Below are positions 22,277-35,037 of a DNA stretch of 64,000 bases, piece after piece (the first letter of the stretch is position 1; the number at the start of each line of letters is the position of its first letter). The notes under the pieces are model-generated. The model had not been told where the DNA came from. It searched no databases and saw nothing but the letters and a program-made list of their open reading frames with translations. The stretch is from NCBI RefSeq assembly GCF_004379255.2, contig NC_056039.1, positions 5,896,501 through 5,960,500 of the forward strand, given 5' to 3'. The stretch comes from Salvia splendens (taxonomy: Eukaryota; Streptophyta; Magnoliopsida; Lamiales; Lamiaceae). The position numbers were made by a program, and so were the translations under genes.

Positions 22277-24128
22277 TCAGACAACCAAAATCTCAACAGC
22301 AGATGACATAGACTCTTGCTTAACCTGATCATCAACCACAACACTAAAACACGAGGTAGCCTTTTCATCTTTATTCTCCGGTTGTTTGAAGCGCGCAAGC
22401 GAACTGAGCTCGTCAATGGCTTCCGCGATGGCTTCAACGCAGGAAACAATATCACTGAGCAGAGACGCGACTGCAGCAACCGGTATCACGAGCGAGATGT
22501 CTGTCTGTTCCTCCCGGAAATCGGATTTCAGCAGCGAGTGCAGATTCTTCGACGCGATCCTCAGGTTCGACTCGTGGGAATCCGGCCTCGTCATCGTCTG
22601 CACCGTCCATGCAAGCTCCTTGAGCGCTTTCCCAGACTCTCTGCTCATTCTTGAGATTATTTCTTGGATTTCTTGTGGTGCCTGCAATTTCTTACCAAAA
22701 TAAGTTTTCATGTTGTAACAAAGAATTTATACAAGAGTCAGGATCACTAATTTATCGATCGGGAACGAGAAGGGGTTTTTATAGTAACAAAACAAAACCT
22801 AGCTAGGGTTACAAAAATTGACCTAATTTTAGTACACACTTGAGTTTCGGACTGAAGATAGGCGTTGAGGGGTTCGACGCGATAGGCGCAGTGTCTCGTT
22901 AAGCTTGCGATCTTCAAGTACTGCTTCCATGGATGCCGGTACATGAACTTCCCATGCCCGGGTTCCCATCTCGCAAAATTCACCTACACAAAGTTTCACC
23001 AGTTATGCGTTAAAATTTAGTTATGCATTGATCAGAACCCTGTGTAGTTATATAAGTACATTTTATATATACCAATGTTTCTTCGCTGCTTTTTGAATCG
23101 AGAATAGCCTGCAACCCGACTAGAGCCGGCCTAACATCCTCTGGCCTTGTGAAACACTCGTCGCCAAAAGCTGCAAATTAAACGGAGAGATATTTGTAAG
23201 GTCGGGATAAAGGTTTTGTTATTTCATGCAATAAGTAGGTAGGTAGGTTGCTACACTACCTTCCAAGAAATTGCCAAGTTTGTCCATGTTTTTAGCAACA
23301 AGGTTGTGAAGATCTTCCCCGGCCCAGACGGGGTAGACGAGGATGGATATAACGACCAAGTGGTTGCTCCGATGACTATCGTTGAGAATCTCTTTTGCGC
23401 AAAATCAACTATTTCATCAGTCCTCAAACCGGATATCGAAACCAGGCAGAATGTCAAGATGAATATCAGCACCCCGTAATCATATCTAGCCTTCACTCTA
23501 GGAAAGAATCGTATGAATGTCGACGCCACAGCTGCATCAATCATCACAACGTATGAGTTATCTGCTCTATCAAACTGCCCCTAATACTATATATAAGTTA
23601 TAACTATTCGTCATTTTTTCCATACCTTGTACAAAAACAAATAATCCAATCAAAATCGGCTCCCACGTTTTCCCTGTCACAGTTGCCAAGTGATGAGCCC
23701 CGAGCCCTAGTGCACCAGCCGCCAGCGTTGCCAGCCCCCTATTCACCCCTTTCCCAAGCGTTGCGCCTAAAAACAATTTCTAAAAAATAAATTCCACGAC
23801 TGAAAAATTTCTAATATTTTTTAATAAGCGACTAATTAATTAAGTACGCACCAACGGAGAATTCAAAGACAACGACAACGGTCATGACGGCCCACATTGC
23901 AGAGACGCCGAAGCTGCTGTAGAGAGGTTGGAAGTAGTAGAACAATGAGACCAAGGTTAGAGCAAGGCCAACTTTGAGTGAGTGGATGAGCTTCCTCGGA
24001 TCGTCTCTAGCGATCTTTCTAGCTTGCTCAGCAAACCCGACCACGGCTGCACCTGCATTGAGTGGGATGCCTTTGAACCACTGCCACCCACTCACAAAAA
24101 AGCCAACTCTCTCAGTCTCAATCTCCAT
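22277..24128 (-). CDS. Aluminium-activated malate transporter (ALMT), with a 1-bp frameshift
   Basis: Six GT-AG exons: 24128-23852, 23766-23626, 23531-23260, 23170-23073, 22983-22840 and 22681-22277. They give the ALMT order: a short N-terminus ([11 protein letters not shown]), membrane helices in exons 1-3 ([56 protein letters not shown]), then a cytosolic half with [20 protein letters not shown] and a long helical C-terminus ending AVEILVV. ALMTs are anion channels passing malate and chloride at the plasma membrane or tonoplast. Exon 3 has 272 nt where 273 are needed. The frame shifts at about 23356, where TTGGTCG replaces an expected extra G; read one base over, it continues [20 protein letters not shown]. 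The remaining exons agree with the shifted frame. Without the deletion the product would be about 445 residues. Either a null allele or a base-call error. Confidence 0.85.
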
Positions 24129-25708
24129 CAACACATAAGCTATCAAGAGAGTAGTACTAGTTTTTTGCATGAATGACAAGTTGGGGAATAAAGCACTTAT
24201 ATAAGAAGAGTTTTGTCGCAAAGAATATATGCTATTTATTTCGTAGAGAGATTGTGTATGCCTTAGATTAACTAGGCAAGTAGAAAGAAGCATCATGTGT
24301 GTTATCAAGTGGGGTTCTAAGTTGGGGTTGTTTTATCTGTTATCCACAAACAAAGACTAACTAAAGGTGAAATGTAAAGAAAAGGGGCTTCACAAGTTGG
24401 CATGGTACAAGATTTTTACTAGGAATGGTAAGTTTTTTTGGGCTACAAAGGCTCTTGTGATGATGGTTTCGCCCCAAGTTTCACAGTGGAAGTGTTTTTA
24501 TGAACTGTTCCGCATACGTTAGTCGAAATCTGCTGTGTATTCCATGAACCTTACATATCCCAGCCATACAAATTGACCAAGTTCATACATCATGGATAAC
24601 TCTGCATGAGTTTTACTGTATTCGGCCACGAAATTTAGGCCTTATCAGATACATTTATAGCATATTCGTACCAAATATAAGCAAGTGGATATGCCTTGTT
24701 TCCATTTCTCAACATCTGAAGCATTGCATATGAGTATATGACGCATGGCAAATATCAGACAAACTAAACGACGTTTTAAGAGATGTATAATCAGAGGTGA
24801 TCGAAGTTCAGAACACTTTTAGTTTGATACGAAACTGCATATCTTGATAGGACATGGCATTGAATATGTTCTTTGCAATAAAGGGTTTCACCACTTTCTC
24901 TTCTGAGCAGTTGTGTTTCAGCCCTAGAAAGAGAATATCACAAGCTATATAAAAAAAACGTCCCCCAACTTGCAAAGTTTTCCAAGGCTCGTTTTCTTGT
25001 TGCGTATATGTATGTGAGACGAAGGGGAAAGATCCTTGTCCCAGACATGATCTATGTCGTGCAGGCTTTTTCGTGTGGATTTGAGGTGGAGTGATCACAG
25101 AGCTAAGCTGCTGCAATATCTCATGCCCAAAAGGCTAAAACTATAGTTCTCGTGCCATTGAATATGTTCTTGAAATGAAAATTTATCATCTTAGAACCCT
25201 TGAAAGAGAATATAAATTGTACAGATATGTAACATTTGATGCCGAGACCACCTGCTGCTTATCTCTACATACGGTAGCAGCATCAAATCAGTACCGTCAT
25301 ACGCACATATATACGTATCTCTTCTTACAACTCAATATCAGAAAACAAGCATATAGTTATGGACAGAAACTAGAAAAGAAGCCCAACATTCATTAAAAAA
25401 CCAGAAACATTTTCCCTAATTACAACACCTCCATCAAGATAATACAACAACAAACAAGTTTGGTCTCTTTTCCTTATCTACCACATATATTCCACCCAAA
25501 TTCCTATATGTATAGAGAGAGTAAGAGCAGAAAGCAGGAGAAAACATATGACTATTTACCAGTTCAGAAGATAATTCTACAACACTCGGTTACAGCTGGT
25601 TCCGACCCTTGGTTTCTCTCGAAGCTGCCATCAAAACCACAACACTGATTTTCCAAGGATGTATGTTAGTCATGGCATGCTTCGGATTTGCTCACTCTTA
25701 ACTGATTC
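24129..25708. other. Intergenic region between ALMT and bHLH genes
   Basis: It holds the 5' region of the ALMT gene (minus strand, left part) and the 3' UTR of the bHLH gene (right part). A frame of 60 codons runs upstream of the ALMT ATG in phase, but the conserved protein starts at 24128. No further gene is seen. Confidence 0.4.
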
Positions 25709-28700
25709 CTAGCAAACCATATCACCAGAGGCAGGAACAGAGATGACTTTGCTAGCTTCTTGAACCATCGTGTTGTTGGATTGTGGAATGCCACTTTTTG
25801 GGTTTTGCTCCAAGAGGCGAACTAGCGAGAGAAAGATCTCCATCCTTGTCACATTCCTATTAGCCTGTTGAAGAGTGCAAGCTTGAGTAAAAAAGATCTA
25901 AACAAGAACTATTGAGGACCAAAGATTTGACTTCTTTCCATAAAATAACTTTTATAGATAAAATCCATTGGTATATTTATTCCTCACAAGCATTACCTCA
26001 ACAGCAAAGCATGCCCAGATCTTATCGTTCCTAGTGTCCATGAGCCCCTTCAAAATGGTTAACCCCATTCCCCTAATAACATCAGCTATTTCCAGAAACA
26101 AACCTCTTTCTTCACAGAGCATCTGCCACAAATACAGAAAAAGAAGAAAACTCGCTTATAGAGTGGCAAGTTTTATATAAAAGAAAGGCAGGCAGTTGCA
26201 ATCTGTTTGCAGGCCTCAAGAGTATTACCTCTACAAGCATTTGATGGGGCTGATTTAGATCCTCAACGATAATAGGGCACACCATAGATTGCGATCCTAC
26301 TTCATATGCCCATGTTGCTCCCCCAAGATTATCTTTCAAAACTAAACCACCATCCTTGCTTATAATCTGAAAGTCCCAACAGAAGAAGAATATGAGATTT
26401 CATGTTTATTCGACCGTCATGAATTGCATACTGAAGCTAATATAGTTGACAACATTTATGAAAAAATCTATACAAAGGCGTAATGTCAGCATTTCTGAAT
26501 TCTATCTCATTACAATTTGCACATATATTGCACAGTAGGCGAAGAAAAGGTTCATTTTGCACCTTCGAATCTGCATTTTGCTTGAGCTTGTCTGCATGCT
26601 TCGTGACACTTTGCAAGAAGAGCATATGTTTGATAGTACGTTCCAGAAGTGCATCGATGCTACACTGTTGACATAACAAAGATATGCATATAAGTGCTAT
26701 AAACAAAGTGCTGAATTGGTTTATCACAAATATGAAATCAATGCGTGTGTATAAATTATTGGCAAGTTACACATCACCTTAACTCCATTAGGCACAATTT
26801 CTCTTAGCTCCTTTACGCGATCCTGGATCATTTGACGGTCTTTGGGCCTTGGTCTCGGATTCTCACCTGGCTTAAGCCTCTTACGGTTTGTTTTGCTCGG
26901 TTCATGCGGTTTTGTAGAATATCCAGTAGGGACACTGTTACTCTGTCTTATATTGTGACCTCTTTCGTTCCATGGGTCATAAACGGAACCACTCTGGCCA
27001 TAGATTCCGGAATCTTCTTTCAAAGATGCTCCTGTCAATGAGGAAGAGCAAATTATGCCAGCCTTGGTTGTACATTTTGGCATGCCCAATAAATCTCGAT
27101 CCACATTATCAGAAACACCAATCCTCCCACACGGAAGTAAAGCTTTCGAAGCCGATGGGACACTAGTATCATTCACACTCGTGCTACAAGAAATACCGTC
27201 GTCCAAGCTCTGCTTCACGCAGGGATGGGCCTTAAAGACCACAGCATCCAAGAGATGGCCGGTTCCAGGGAAAGAAAAGACCCCACTATCTAACTTTCCT
27301 TGACTAGAAGAATATATTTTGGGATAAGCCAGATTATTATTAGATGGAGGACTACTTGTTTCACAGTTATGTGTGGTTATGGCTGTTTGATCACTCAAAA
27401 AACTTTTCCTGCCACTAACGAACCATCTATCCTTAAACTCAGCACCCAAAATATCGAACAAGTCATCCCCTGATTGATATTTGAAGCACGCATCATATTT
27501 GGACCTATTTACTGGATCACAGTGACCTTCAGTGTTCAGCTTTGCATCATTCCCGGCAAAACCTGAATTTGTTTTTACTTCGGAGACCTGAATGCCAGGT
27601 AGAACAGGTTTGACAAGATGGCCTTCACTTACATTGTCTGACAATTTTTTTTGTTCCGTGCACTGTATGGCAGCATGGGACAAAGTAGAGGAACTGCAGA
27701 ATGATAAATCTTCGGTGGACCTTGTGACGTTCATAGGAGAATATTGGTTCATCTGAGCAATTGAATTTGAAGGGATGACTTCAGCCTTTGCAAGTCCATT
27801 CATAAATTGGTTCGGAAAAGAAAAGGCTGACATGTTTCCTTCCTCATGGCACTCATACGGCTTGTAAAACAAGCTTGAGTTTGAAGCTTGAAAAGCTGCA
27901 ATACTGGACTGCATCTGATTTTGAACTTCTCCCACGAAGCAAAAAGGTATATGACTATTGGATGCAGAAATCTGGGCTGAGCAGCCAATGTAGTTTAAAT
28001 TGTGAGCAAAGAAAGAAGATTCATCGATCATATTTGATTCAAGAGGCGATTCCTGTGGAGCCGGATATCCAGAACATAGTGGAAATCCAACTTTGGGAGC
28101 AAGTTCGCTTGATTCATTGTTTGCAGATTGCAGGGCACCAGGTACACTTCCCAGCTCAGCAATTAATGACATCACACCATTGACGAATCCTATATCCTCA
28201 GCGATCTGAGACAATAAATGCAACCACATTGTCAATTAAAAGGCATCAAGACAGCCTAAGAACATCACATTACATAAAAGGGATAAAATAGCAACTGGCT
28301 CCAGATAACAGCAATTATTCTGTAGACGAAAAGAAAATAACAAAAAAGAAACATTACAAAAACATCTATTGCTTCTGTTCAGGTATCCAGATATTAATCT
28401 TAGCTACTGGAAATAGACAAACAGAGGATAAGCATACACGTTTTCGTTCTATTAAACAATGTCCTTGCTGCCATAGTTCTACGTGAACAGCGACAAAACT
28501 GCAAAATGACTTACAGGCAAGTATGAACCAAACTGAGCTACACCATGAGGAAGAATGGGAATGACTGCAACCGTCTGATCAAGGGAATACATTGGAATTA
28601 GTTAGATAAGAATATTCTGGTTAATTTACACAAAGATAGTCATAAACATATAAATCTTTTTACCTTCATGCCAGCTGAGAGTTGTAGGTAAACGTCTTTT

Positions 28701-30271
28701 AGAACCTAAAAGGCCAAACAAACGATAAAATGATTAGTCCCTGTTACCATCTGAGAAGTTTATAAATAATCAAATCCTACTATCTTTTGAAGCACCTAGG
28801 GCAACTAGAAAGAGCTTATAAGCAAGCCAAACTGAACAGCTAACAAATACACATAGGTTCGGCTTTATATGAAAGAAGTACTGCAGCTGCGAACAGTTTA
28901 AATTGCGTGTATTTGCTTAAGGTTAATATACAAACAGAAATGTGGCAACACATAGCTCACTGTCACATTTCAATGATCGAAGACAGTCAAGTATGAAGAG
29001 AGAGGGGCATGTAGCATCATACCTCTGGTGGATGGGTTTCTCTATAATAATTTTCAGATAGTATCCACTGATGATTTCCAGTAAATGCCACTCTTCCAAC
29101 CAATCTAAGAAAGAAAAAAAAATCACATCAGTGACTTACATGTGGATAAAATTACTCACAGTTAGGCGCTATATTCTGCTTACCCTTCTCCTACAACATT
29201 AATATGATTGTCTGCCATCATCTTGTTAACAAGCAAATGTACCCTGTTCCCTCCTGGTACACCATGTTGTAAATTCGGAGTTTCACTTGAAACGGAACAA
29301 GCATTGTGATCTCGATAAGGAATTTTTGAAATCCCATTTCCGGAAATCCAGGGATGTCCATAACAAGATGTGGGTTCATAATAACAGTCTTCCCATATTA
29401 AAAGACTGCAAACCCAAATTCAGCTAATTACGAACAAGGCAATTAGAATACAAACCGAACACGTTGTGAAAGAGTTCAGAAAAAGGAAACACAATCTAGG
29501 GTACAGGAATTATTTTGGACAATTATTTAAGTACATATAGACAAACAAGAATGCCAACATCAGAAATGAAGCACAAGATATCATGATATTAGAAAAAGCT
29601 TTATCAGATTAAAACAAATTATCCTACCATTAAGATTCTCTAGGACAAATTAGAATGGACAAACCAGAAAACTCCAAAACCTAGAGAAAAAACAAAGAAA
29701 TGATATAAAGCAAAAGGGGTAAAGAAACAAAAAACCGTAACCTTAAATCTCTATCATGTCAAATCAAATCTTCTAAACCAATAAATCTGGCGTCTTTAGT
29801 CACATACCAACAAACAATTGAAGATAAAACTTAGTACTAGTATACTATTGAGTTCAACAAAATTAAAGAAAACAAAAGTTGAAATAATTCATGGGGGTCA
29901 AAATATTTATCTCACAGCACAAAATTCCTGGAAGAGTGAGATAGCAGAACCAACAACAACTTCAGAAAAACACACATCAAACAGTACCAAAACTGCAGAA
30001 AATCCAACTAAAATCCCATCATTAAGAAAAATTGGGAAAATCTCAGCAAGCAAGTAACAAGATTGATACTCCTATAAAACTTCAACTTTTTTCTTTCTTT
30101 TTTGTCATCAAAGCTTAACATACATATCCACTCAAGAGAAAACAAAGAATAAATATCTAAAGTTGAGCAAACTTACTTGGGATTTTGGGAACCAGTCTTC
30201 CAAAAGACAGCGTAGGACCAGTGGTTGACGCCACAAAGAGTCTTTAAAGCCTCTTTGAACAAGTAGCCCAT
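25709..30271 (-). CDS. LONESOME HIGHWAY (LHW)-type atypical bHLH transcription factor
   Basis: Ten GT-AG exons give 816 residues: 30271-30177, 29405-29184, 29104-29023, 28705-28664, 28574-28515, 28205-26778, 26664-26563, 26366-26229, 26122-25997 and 25864-25709. The N-terminal 167 residues (MGYLFKEALKTLCGVNHWSY; GEGLVGRVAFTGNHQWI; LSAGMKTVAVIPILPHGVAQ) are the bHLH-MYC_N regulatory domain. The large exon 6 is a low-complexity middle region. The bHLH spans about 608-665: KPGENPRPRPKDRQMIQDR then VKELREIVPNG and SIDALLERTIKHMLFLQ. A C-terminal ACT-like segment follows (MLCEERGLFLEIADVIRGMG). LHW proteins pair with TMO5-class bHLHs to promote vascular cell divisions. The basic region lacks the His-Glu-Arg triad used for E-box contact, as in the family. 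Which LHW paralogue this is cannot be told. Confidence 0.9.
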
Positions 30272-30953
30272 TGTAGCTGTTTAGCAGAATATGAATATTC
30301 TCAATGTAGAAAAACAGATAGTAATATACCCAAAGATTCAGTTTTGAAGGAATGGTAAAAGATTATTCCCCCAAAAGTGAAAGCACAGCAGCCTAACTCC
30401 CTCTGCAAGAGCCACGACCTGCTTGTTTTGTTCTCAACCCGCCGCTCCTTTTCCTCAATGGATCCAAATTCTCAACTACTAAGAAGCTCCTGCAGTCCAT
30501 TCCTCGGAGAGAGAAAGAGAGGGAATGAAGGAAGGTGAAGAGAGAACCGGGGCTGAAAAAAGACTGAAACTTGGGGAAGTCTACACTATCCCACAAGCTT
30601 TGAGTTCGCAATTGAAGACAACAACGTTTTCCATCCTAAAAAAAATGCAATCTTGCGATATGGGAATTGCTGAAAATAAGAATGTTGGAGGTTGAAGGAG
30701 TGGTGGGAGGTGTCTGGGTGGGAGAAATCTTGTTTTTGTGGGAGGAAAGTGTGAATGATGCTTCTGCAGCTGCTGCTTTTGCTTTACTTTTTTTTCTTAC
30801 ACAGATGCAGAGGAGGAGAGGAGTCGATGGTGACTCAGCAAATATGCTTCTTCAAACAGGTCGCTACTTTTGGCTGGAATTGAAAATTATGTCACTTTGA
30901 CAAGATCGATTTTTACATCCAAATTGCAATTACTTTTCCCTGCTTTAATTAAA
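30272..30953. other. 5' UTR and promoter of the LHW-type gene
   Basis: A GC-balanced, CT/GA-rich stretch (30360-30700) probably contains an upstream leader exon on the minus strand. The sequence around 30660-30890 is G-rich on the plus strand. The MULE at 30954 lies about 680 bp upstream of the start codon, so it may sit in the promoter. Confidence 0.4.
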
Positions 30954-32110
30954 GACCGAACTTAAAAAATGGTCTTTGAACTATGGGTTTATCTAGTCCA
31001 TAATCTATGACATCCCTGAATAAGGGTTTATCTTGAAATTAGTCATTTTACCATTTTTTATATGAAAATACCCTTTTAAGGGTTTGGGCAATTTGGTTTT
31101 TTATACTTTTAACATTTTAAATCTGATATTATTTCAGTGATGTACTAAATCTGATATTATTTCAAAATTATCAGTTGTCTTCCTCTTTGTCATCCTTCAC
31201 TTTGTTTCTTTATTTCAATATTAGATTTCATTTTATAAAATTAAATTTTAAATTTAGATTTTTAAATATCAATAAATTTTTATTAATTATTAAAATTATT
31301 AGATAACAAAAATTAATAGTTTTAGTCAATATTTGATAGTGTCTAATATTTAATCAATAAGGTATGTCGAGACCAACTTAGTTTTAGTCAATATTTAATA
31401 GTTTTAATCATAAATAGATCACATAACACGATTATTCTTAAATAAATATGCAACTAATATAAGACTAATATAATTTTTATTTATTTATTTGAAAACAATT
31501 AAAATTAACTAGAAAATTTAAACAAAATACTCCTATCAAAAAAAATTTAGTAGTATCAAATTTTTAGTCAACTTCATAATATATAATCACAAAAAAGTAT
31601 AACAATCGAACGAAGGCTAAGTAGAATAGCTCTTATTTTTCCATCGTGATTAATATTTTTTTTTACTTCTTCGATTCAACTGAATATTATATCAAATAAC
31701 AAAAATCAATAGTTTTAATCAATATTTATAGTGTCCATGAATTAATATTTTTAATTAATAAAAAAATATTGATATTTAAAAATCTAAATTTAAAATTTAA
31801 TTTTATAAAACTAAATCTAATATTGAAATAAAGAAACAAAGTTAAGGATGACAAAAGGGAAGAAGAATGAAAATTTTGAAAATAATATCATATTTAGTAC
31901 ATCACTGAAATAATATCAGATTTAAAATGTTAAAAGTGTAAAAAGACCAAATTGTCCAAACCCTCAAAAGGGTATTTTCGTATAACAAATGACAAAATGA
32001 CCAATTTCGAGATAAACCTTTAGTCCAGGGATGTCTAGCGATATTTTTAAAGTCCAGGGACTATGGGGGAGATAAACTCATAGTCAATGGACCATTTTTT
32101 AAGTTCACTC
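30954..32110. mobile_element. Foldback MULE (Mutator-like) element
   Basis: A 9-bp target duplication TTAATTAAA flanks the element (30945-30953 and 32111-32119). The ends are GACCGAACTTAAAAAATGG and, inward from the right, GAGTGAACTTAAAAAATGG. Inverted arms extend about 330 bp each (left to about 31285, right from about 31755). They share, for example, ccttttaagggtttgg / ccctcaaaagggtatt and atctgatattatttcagtga. The centre holds diverged direct repeats around 31297-31355 and 31691-31745. No transposase is present. Long inverted arms plus a 9-bp duplication are the hallmark of Mutator-like elements. Confidence 0.85.
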
Positions 32111-32150
32111 TTAATTAAATACTGTAATAATCAATATTTAATAAATACTA

Positions 32151-32425
32151 CTTCCTCCGTCCCGACTAAAATGACACATTTCTTGGCCAGCACGGGATTT
32201 TAGGAGTTATTGACTAGAGTGTTAAATTGGAAAGAGAAATGATGGGTGTAGGTTAAAATAGAGAGAGAAAGAAAAATGAATATTTTAATAGGAATGAGAA
32301 AAATTGGTTTACTGTATTAATTGGAGAAAGAAAGTTTCTAGAAAGGGAAATGTGTCATCTTAGTTGGGACAAAATAAAAAGGAAAACTTGTCATCTTAAG
32401 CGGGACGGAGGCGTGACGGAGGGAT
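32151..32425. mobile_element. Stowaway-like MITE
   Basis: The left end CTTCCTCCGTCCCGACTAA follows TA; the right end gcgggacggaggcg / gacggagggat precedes TA. The arms pair over atgacacatttc and gaaatgtgtcat. The right end carries a small internal duplication of gacgga. Length is 275 bp. Confidence 0.75.
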
Positions 32426-34511
32426 TAGTACATGTAATAAGATAAGTGGAGGGGGTGTCAGCTTTTTCTGGTATTACTCAACTAATTTTGAGGGGGTTGT
32501 TTGGGGACCAAGAAAGAATCTTGGAATTGGTTCAGTCAATAACCGTTACTCCATTTGAATTAAACTAATACTCCTAGTGAAAAAAAGAAATTCAAATTAA
32601 TTTTTAAAACTGAATGCAATAAACACCGCTTTCAAAAAAGTTTATAAAGATCTGCGAATTGACAGTTTGAGGTTAGGGGGTTTGAATTTCCATTTTGGTC
32701 GATAGTTATGGAGAAATGGAGTAACATTAGTGTCAGTGTTGTTTGAGTGTGATTACTCTAACCTAGCGGTAGGTAGTCGGTGGTACGAATAGCAACGGTG
32801 GAACATAGTTCCGGTGAGGCAACATACGTATGATATGATTGACATGCGTGGCGTGTTTTTACCGAGATTGTTAGGTTTCGCCATTGGATTGCATCGGGGA
32901 AAGCAACACGATCACTTGAGGCCGTTTCGGTAGGCACAACAATATAACGAAGGGCGGATCTACATGTGAGGTTGGTGGGGAATTTGCCCCTCCTCAAAAG
33001 TTTATACCAATAATATTTTTCTCCAAATTTGAAATTTTATTTTATATTCTCCATTAAATGCCCTTCTCATTACTACAAAATATGTTTATAAATATATTTT
33101 TGCCTCTCCTTACGTTAAATCCTAGCTCTGCCCCCGATATAACGGCATAGTGTCACGGGCCTGATCCTTACATTATTAAACTCTAAAAACAATGTTTTTT
33201 TGTTGAGTTTAATTAGAGCGACATTGTGTAATAGTGCAAACAGTGTCACGGAAATAACTAATTTTTACAGTTTACGTATAATGAGGTACATTTAATATTA
33301 TAATAGCGTAAATTCTATACATATAAAGAAGAAGAAAATCAATTCTGTAAAGAATATCCTTTTGAATTTGTGATTGCTGTTAAGCGTAATTAAATATCAC
33401 AGATATATATAATTATTAGACAATTTTATCCATGTATATAATGATGTTTTGATTGAAATTATAATGATGGATATTTTAATTAAATCTATTTTTCATATTT
33501 TAATCCACAAAGTGACATTTGATTTCTTCCACTATAATCCTATATAATTATCTTCAAAGGAATTAAGACGATGTATAAAAGTCGGATTTATTTTTATATT
33601 GGTGTAATGAAACTTATCTTATATCCGATCCGAAATAAGACAACTGTCCGTGGTGCTAATATTTTGTCACTTCATATGTTCATTGTTGCATTAAATATTT
33701 TAGTAGGTAGTAATACAAATTTATAATTACCTAAAACAAAATAAACATTTATTTCCGAAACGTTGAATAATCTGACGAATCGGATTCAAATCATAATTTC
33801 AAGTCAATGATCCTCATGTTCAAGCTATAATCTTTCGGACACACTTGTTTCTATTGAAAATTTAACTAAATAATTTGATTTAGATTCATGACGTTATTCT
33901 GCCTCCTAATTTGCTACGAAATTTGACTTTGTACATAAAATACTAACTATTGTTGCAAATACATGTACGTGTACTCTTTTTAATTAGTGTTTAGTTGAGA
34001 CCAGTCTAGTAATTAATTGAAGATTAGAAACCTAAGTTAATTTAGTGGTGGGTTAGTAGCGAACTAATTATAATGTATATTGATTTAAGAAATAAAGCAT
34101 ATAGCAATCATTATGTTGTTTATGTACAAATCTACGTCACATAAAATTTGTTCAACCATGGCCTTTTATAAGAGTTGATTATCTATGCTTTTAAGTAGCA
34201 AGACCTTTATGTCTTATTCACTAAATGAAATAATGGATTTTAATTAGGATTGATGACATCTTATTGTATCATTGAATGGCAAGTATATACACATATATAA
34301 GGATTAATATCAAATAATAAAAAAACCACACAAAATTGTGATGACCATCATATATAGTATTTACCCAAAGAATATGCTTTTCTTGGAAGATTCAAGATAG
34401 CTTTGAGCCCCTAAAAATTGATAATTCTATCCATCTTCAGAAATAATAAATGAATAATTGACTGATAAGTCGAGGCATTTCAATTGTGGTTTCCCAAAAT
34501 TCTAACATACA
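32426..34511. other. AT-rich intergenic DNA with a dispersed-repeat fragment
   Basis: The segment 32950-33140 (ggcggatctacatgtgaggt to tcctagctctgcccccg) looks like a fragment of a common plant dispersed repeat whose ends read GGGGCAGAGCTAGGAT on the minus strand. The rest shows no gene. A 79-codon frame at 32758-32997 (-) has no recognisable motif. Confidence 0.4.
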
Positions 34512-34514
34512 TAA

Positions 34515-35034
34515 GGGCATCCGCAGTGGTGCGGATGTCCCGGCGGAATTCCCCGTGGAATTCCCACTGCCACGTCATAAAGACTTCTCACTGTTTTGTC
34601 ACGTCATAAGGACTTCCCACTGCACAGTGGCGGAATTCCCATGCGGAATTCCCGACGGAATTTTCACATTAAAAAAATTCACAAATTAACCAATTTCCGG
34701 AAGTAAATAATTTCTGGAATTAAAATTTCGACGCGAATACAGAGAAAACGAACACACTTTATTTTTAAAAAACATATTTCGTTAAAAAAAATACACAATT
34801 AATCAAAAAAATTAATTGCAAAAATCGAAATTCCGTGCGGAATTCCGTAACAGTCCACGCAATGGCGGACGTCAGGATGGAATTCCGCGCGGAATTCTGC
34901 GGAAGGGTGCGGACCTGCGACGTCCTCATGCGAATTCCGTATCCGCGCGTGTGTGGTCTAATGGCGGACGTCCGCCACGGAATTCCGCCTAATTCATGGA
35001 AATTCCATGTCGAAGTCCGCCATTGCGGATGCTC
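34515..35034. mobile_element. Non-autonomous PIF/Harbinger MITE with GGAATTCC-rich body
   Basis: The ends are GGGCATCCGCAGTGG and, inward from the right, GAGCATCCGCAATGG, with TAA at 34512-34514 and 35035-35037. The 520-bp body carries many copies of cggaattcc or close variants near both ends, in both orientations because the word is palindromic. There is no transposase. Confidence 0.85.
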
Positions 35035-35037
35035 TAA

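Noticed and set aside
25175..25648. Short plus-strand frames downstream of the bHLH gene
   Set aside because: They lie in its probable 3' region on the opposite strand and show no motif, splice signals or composition of coding DNA.
32758..32997. A 79-codon frame on the minus strand
   Set aside because: It overlaps a dispersed-repeat fragment and has no family features.
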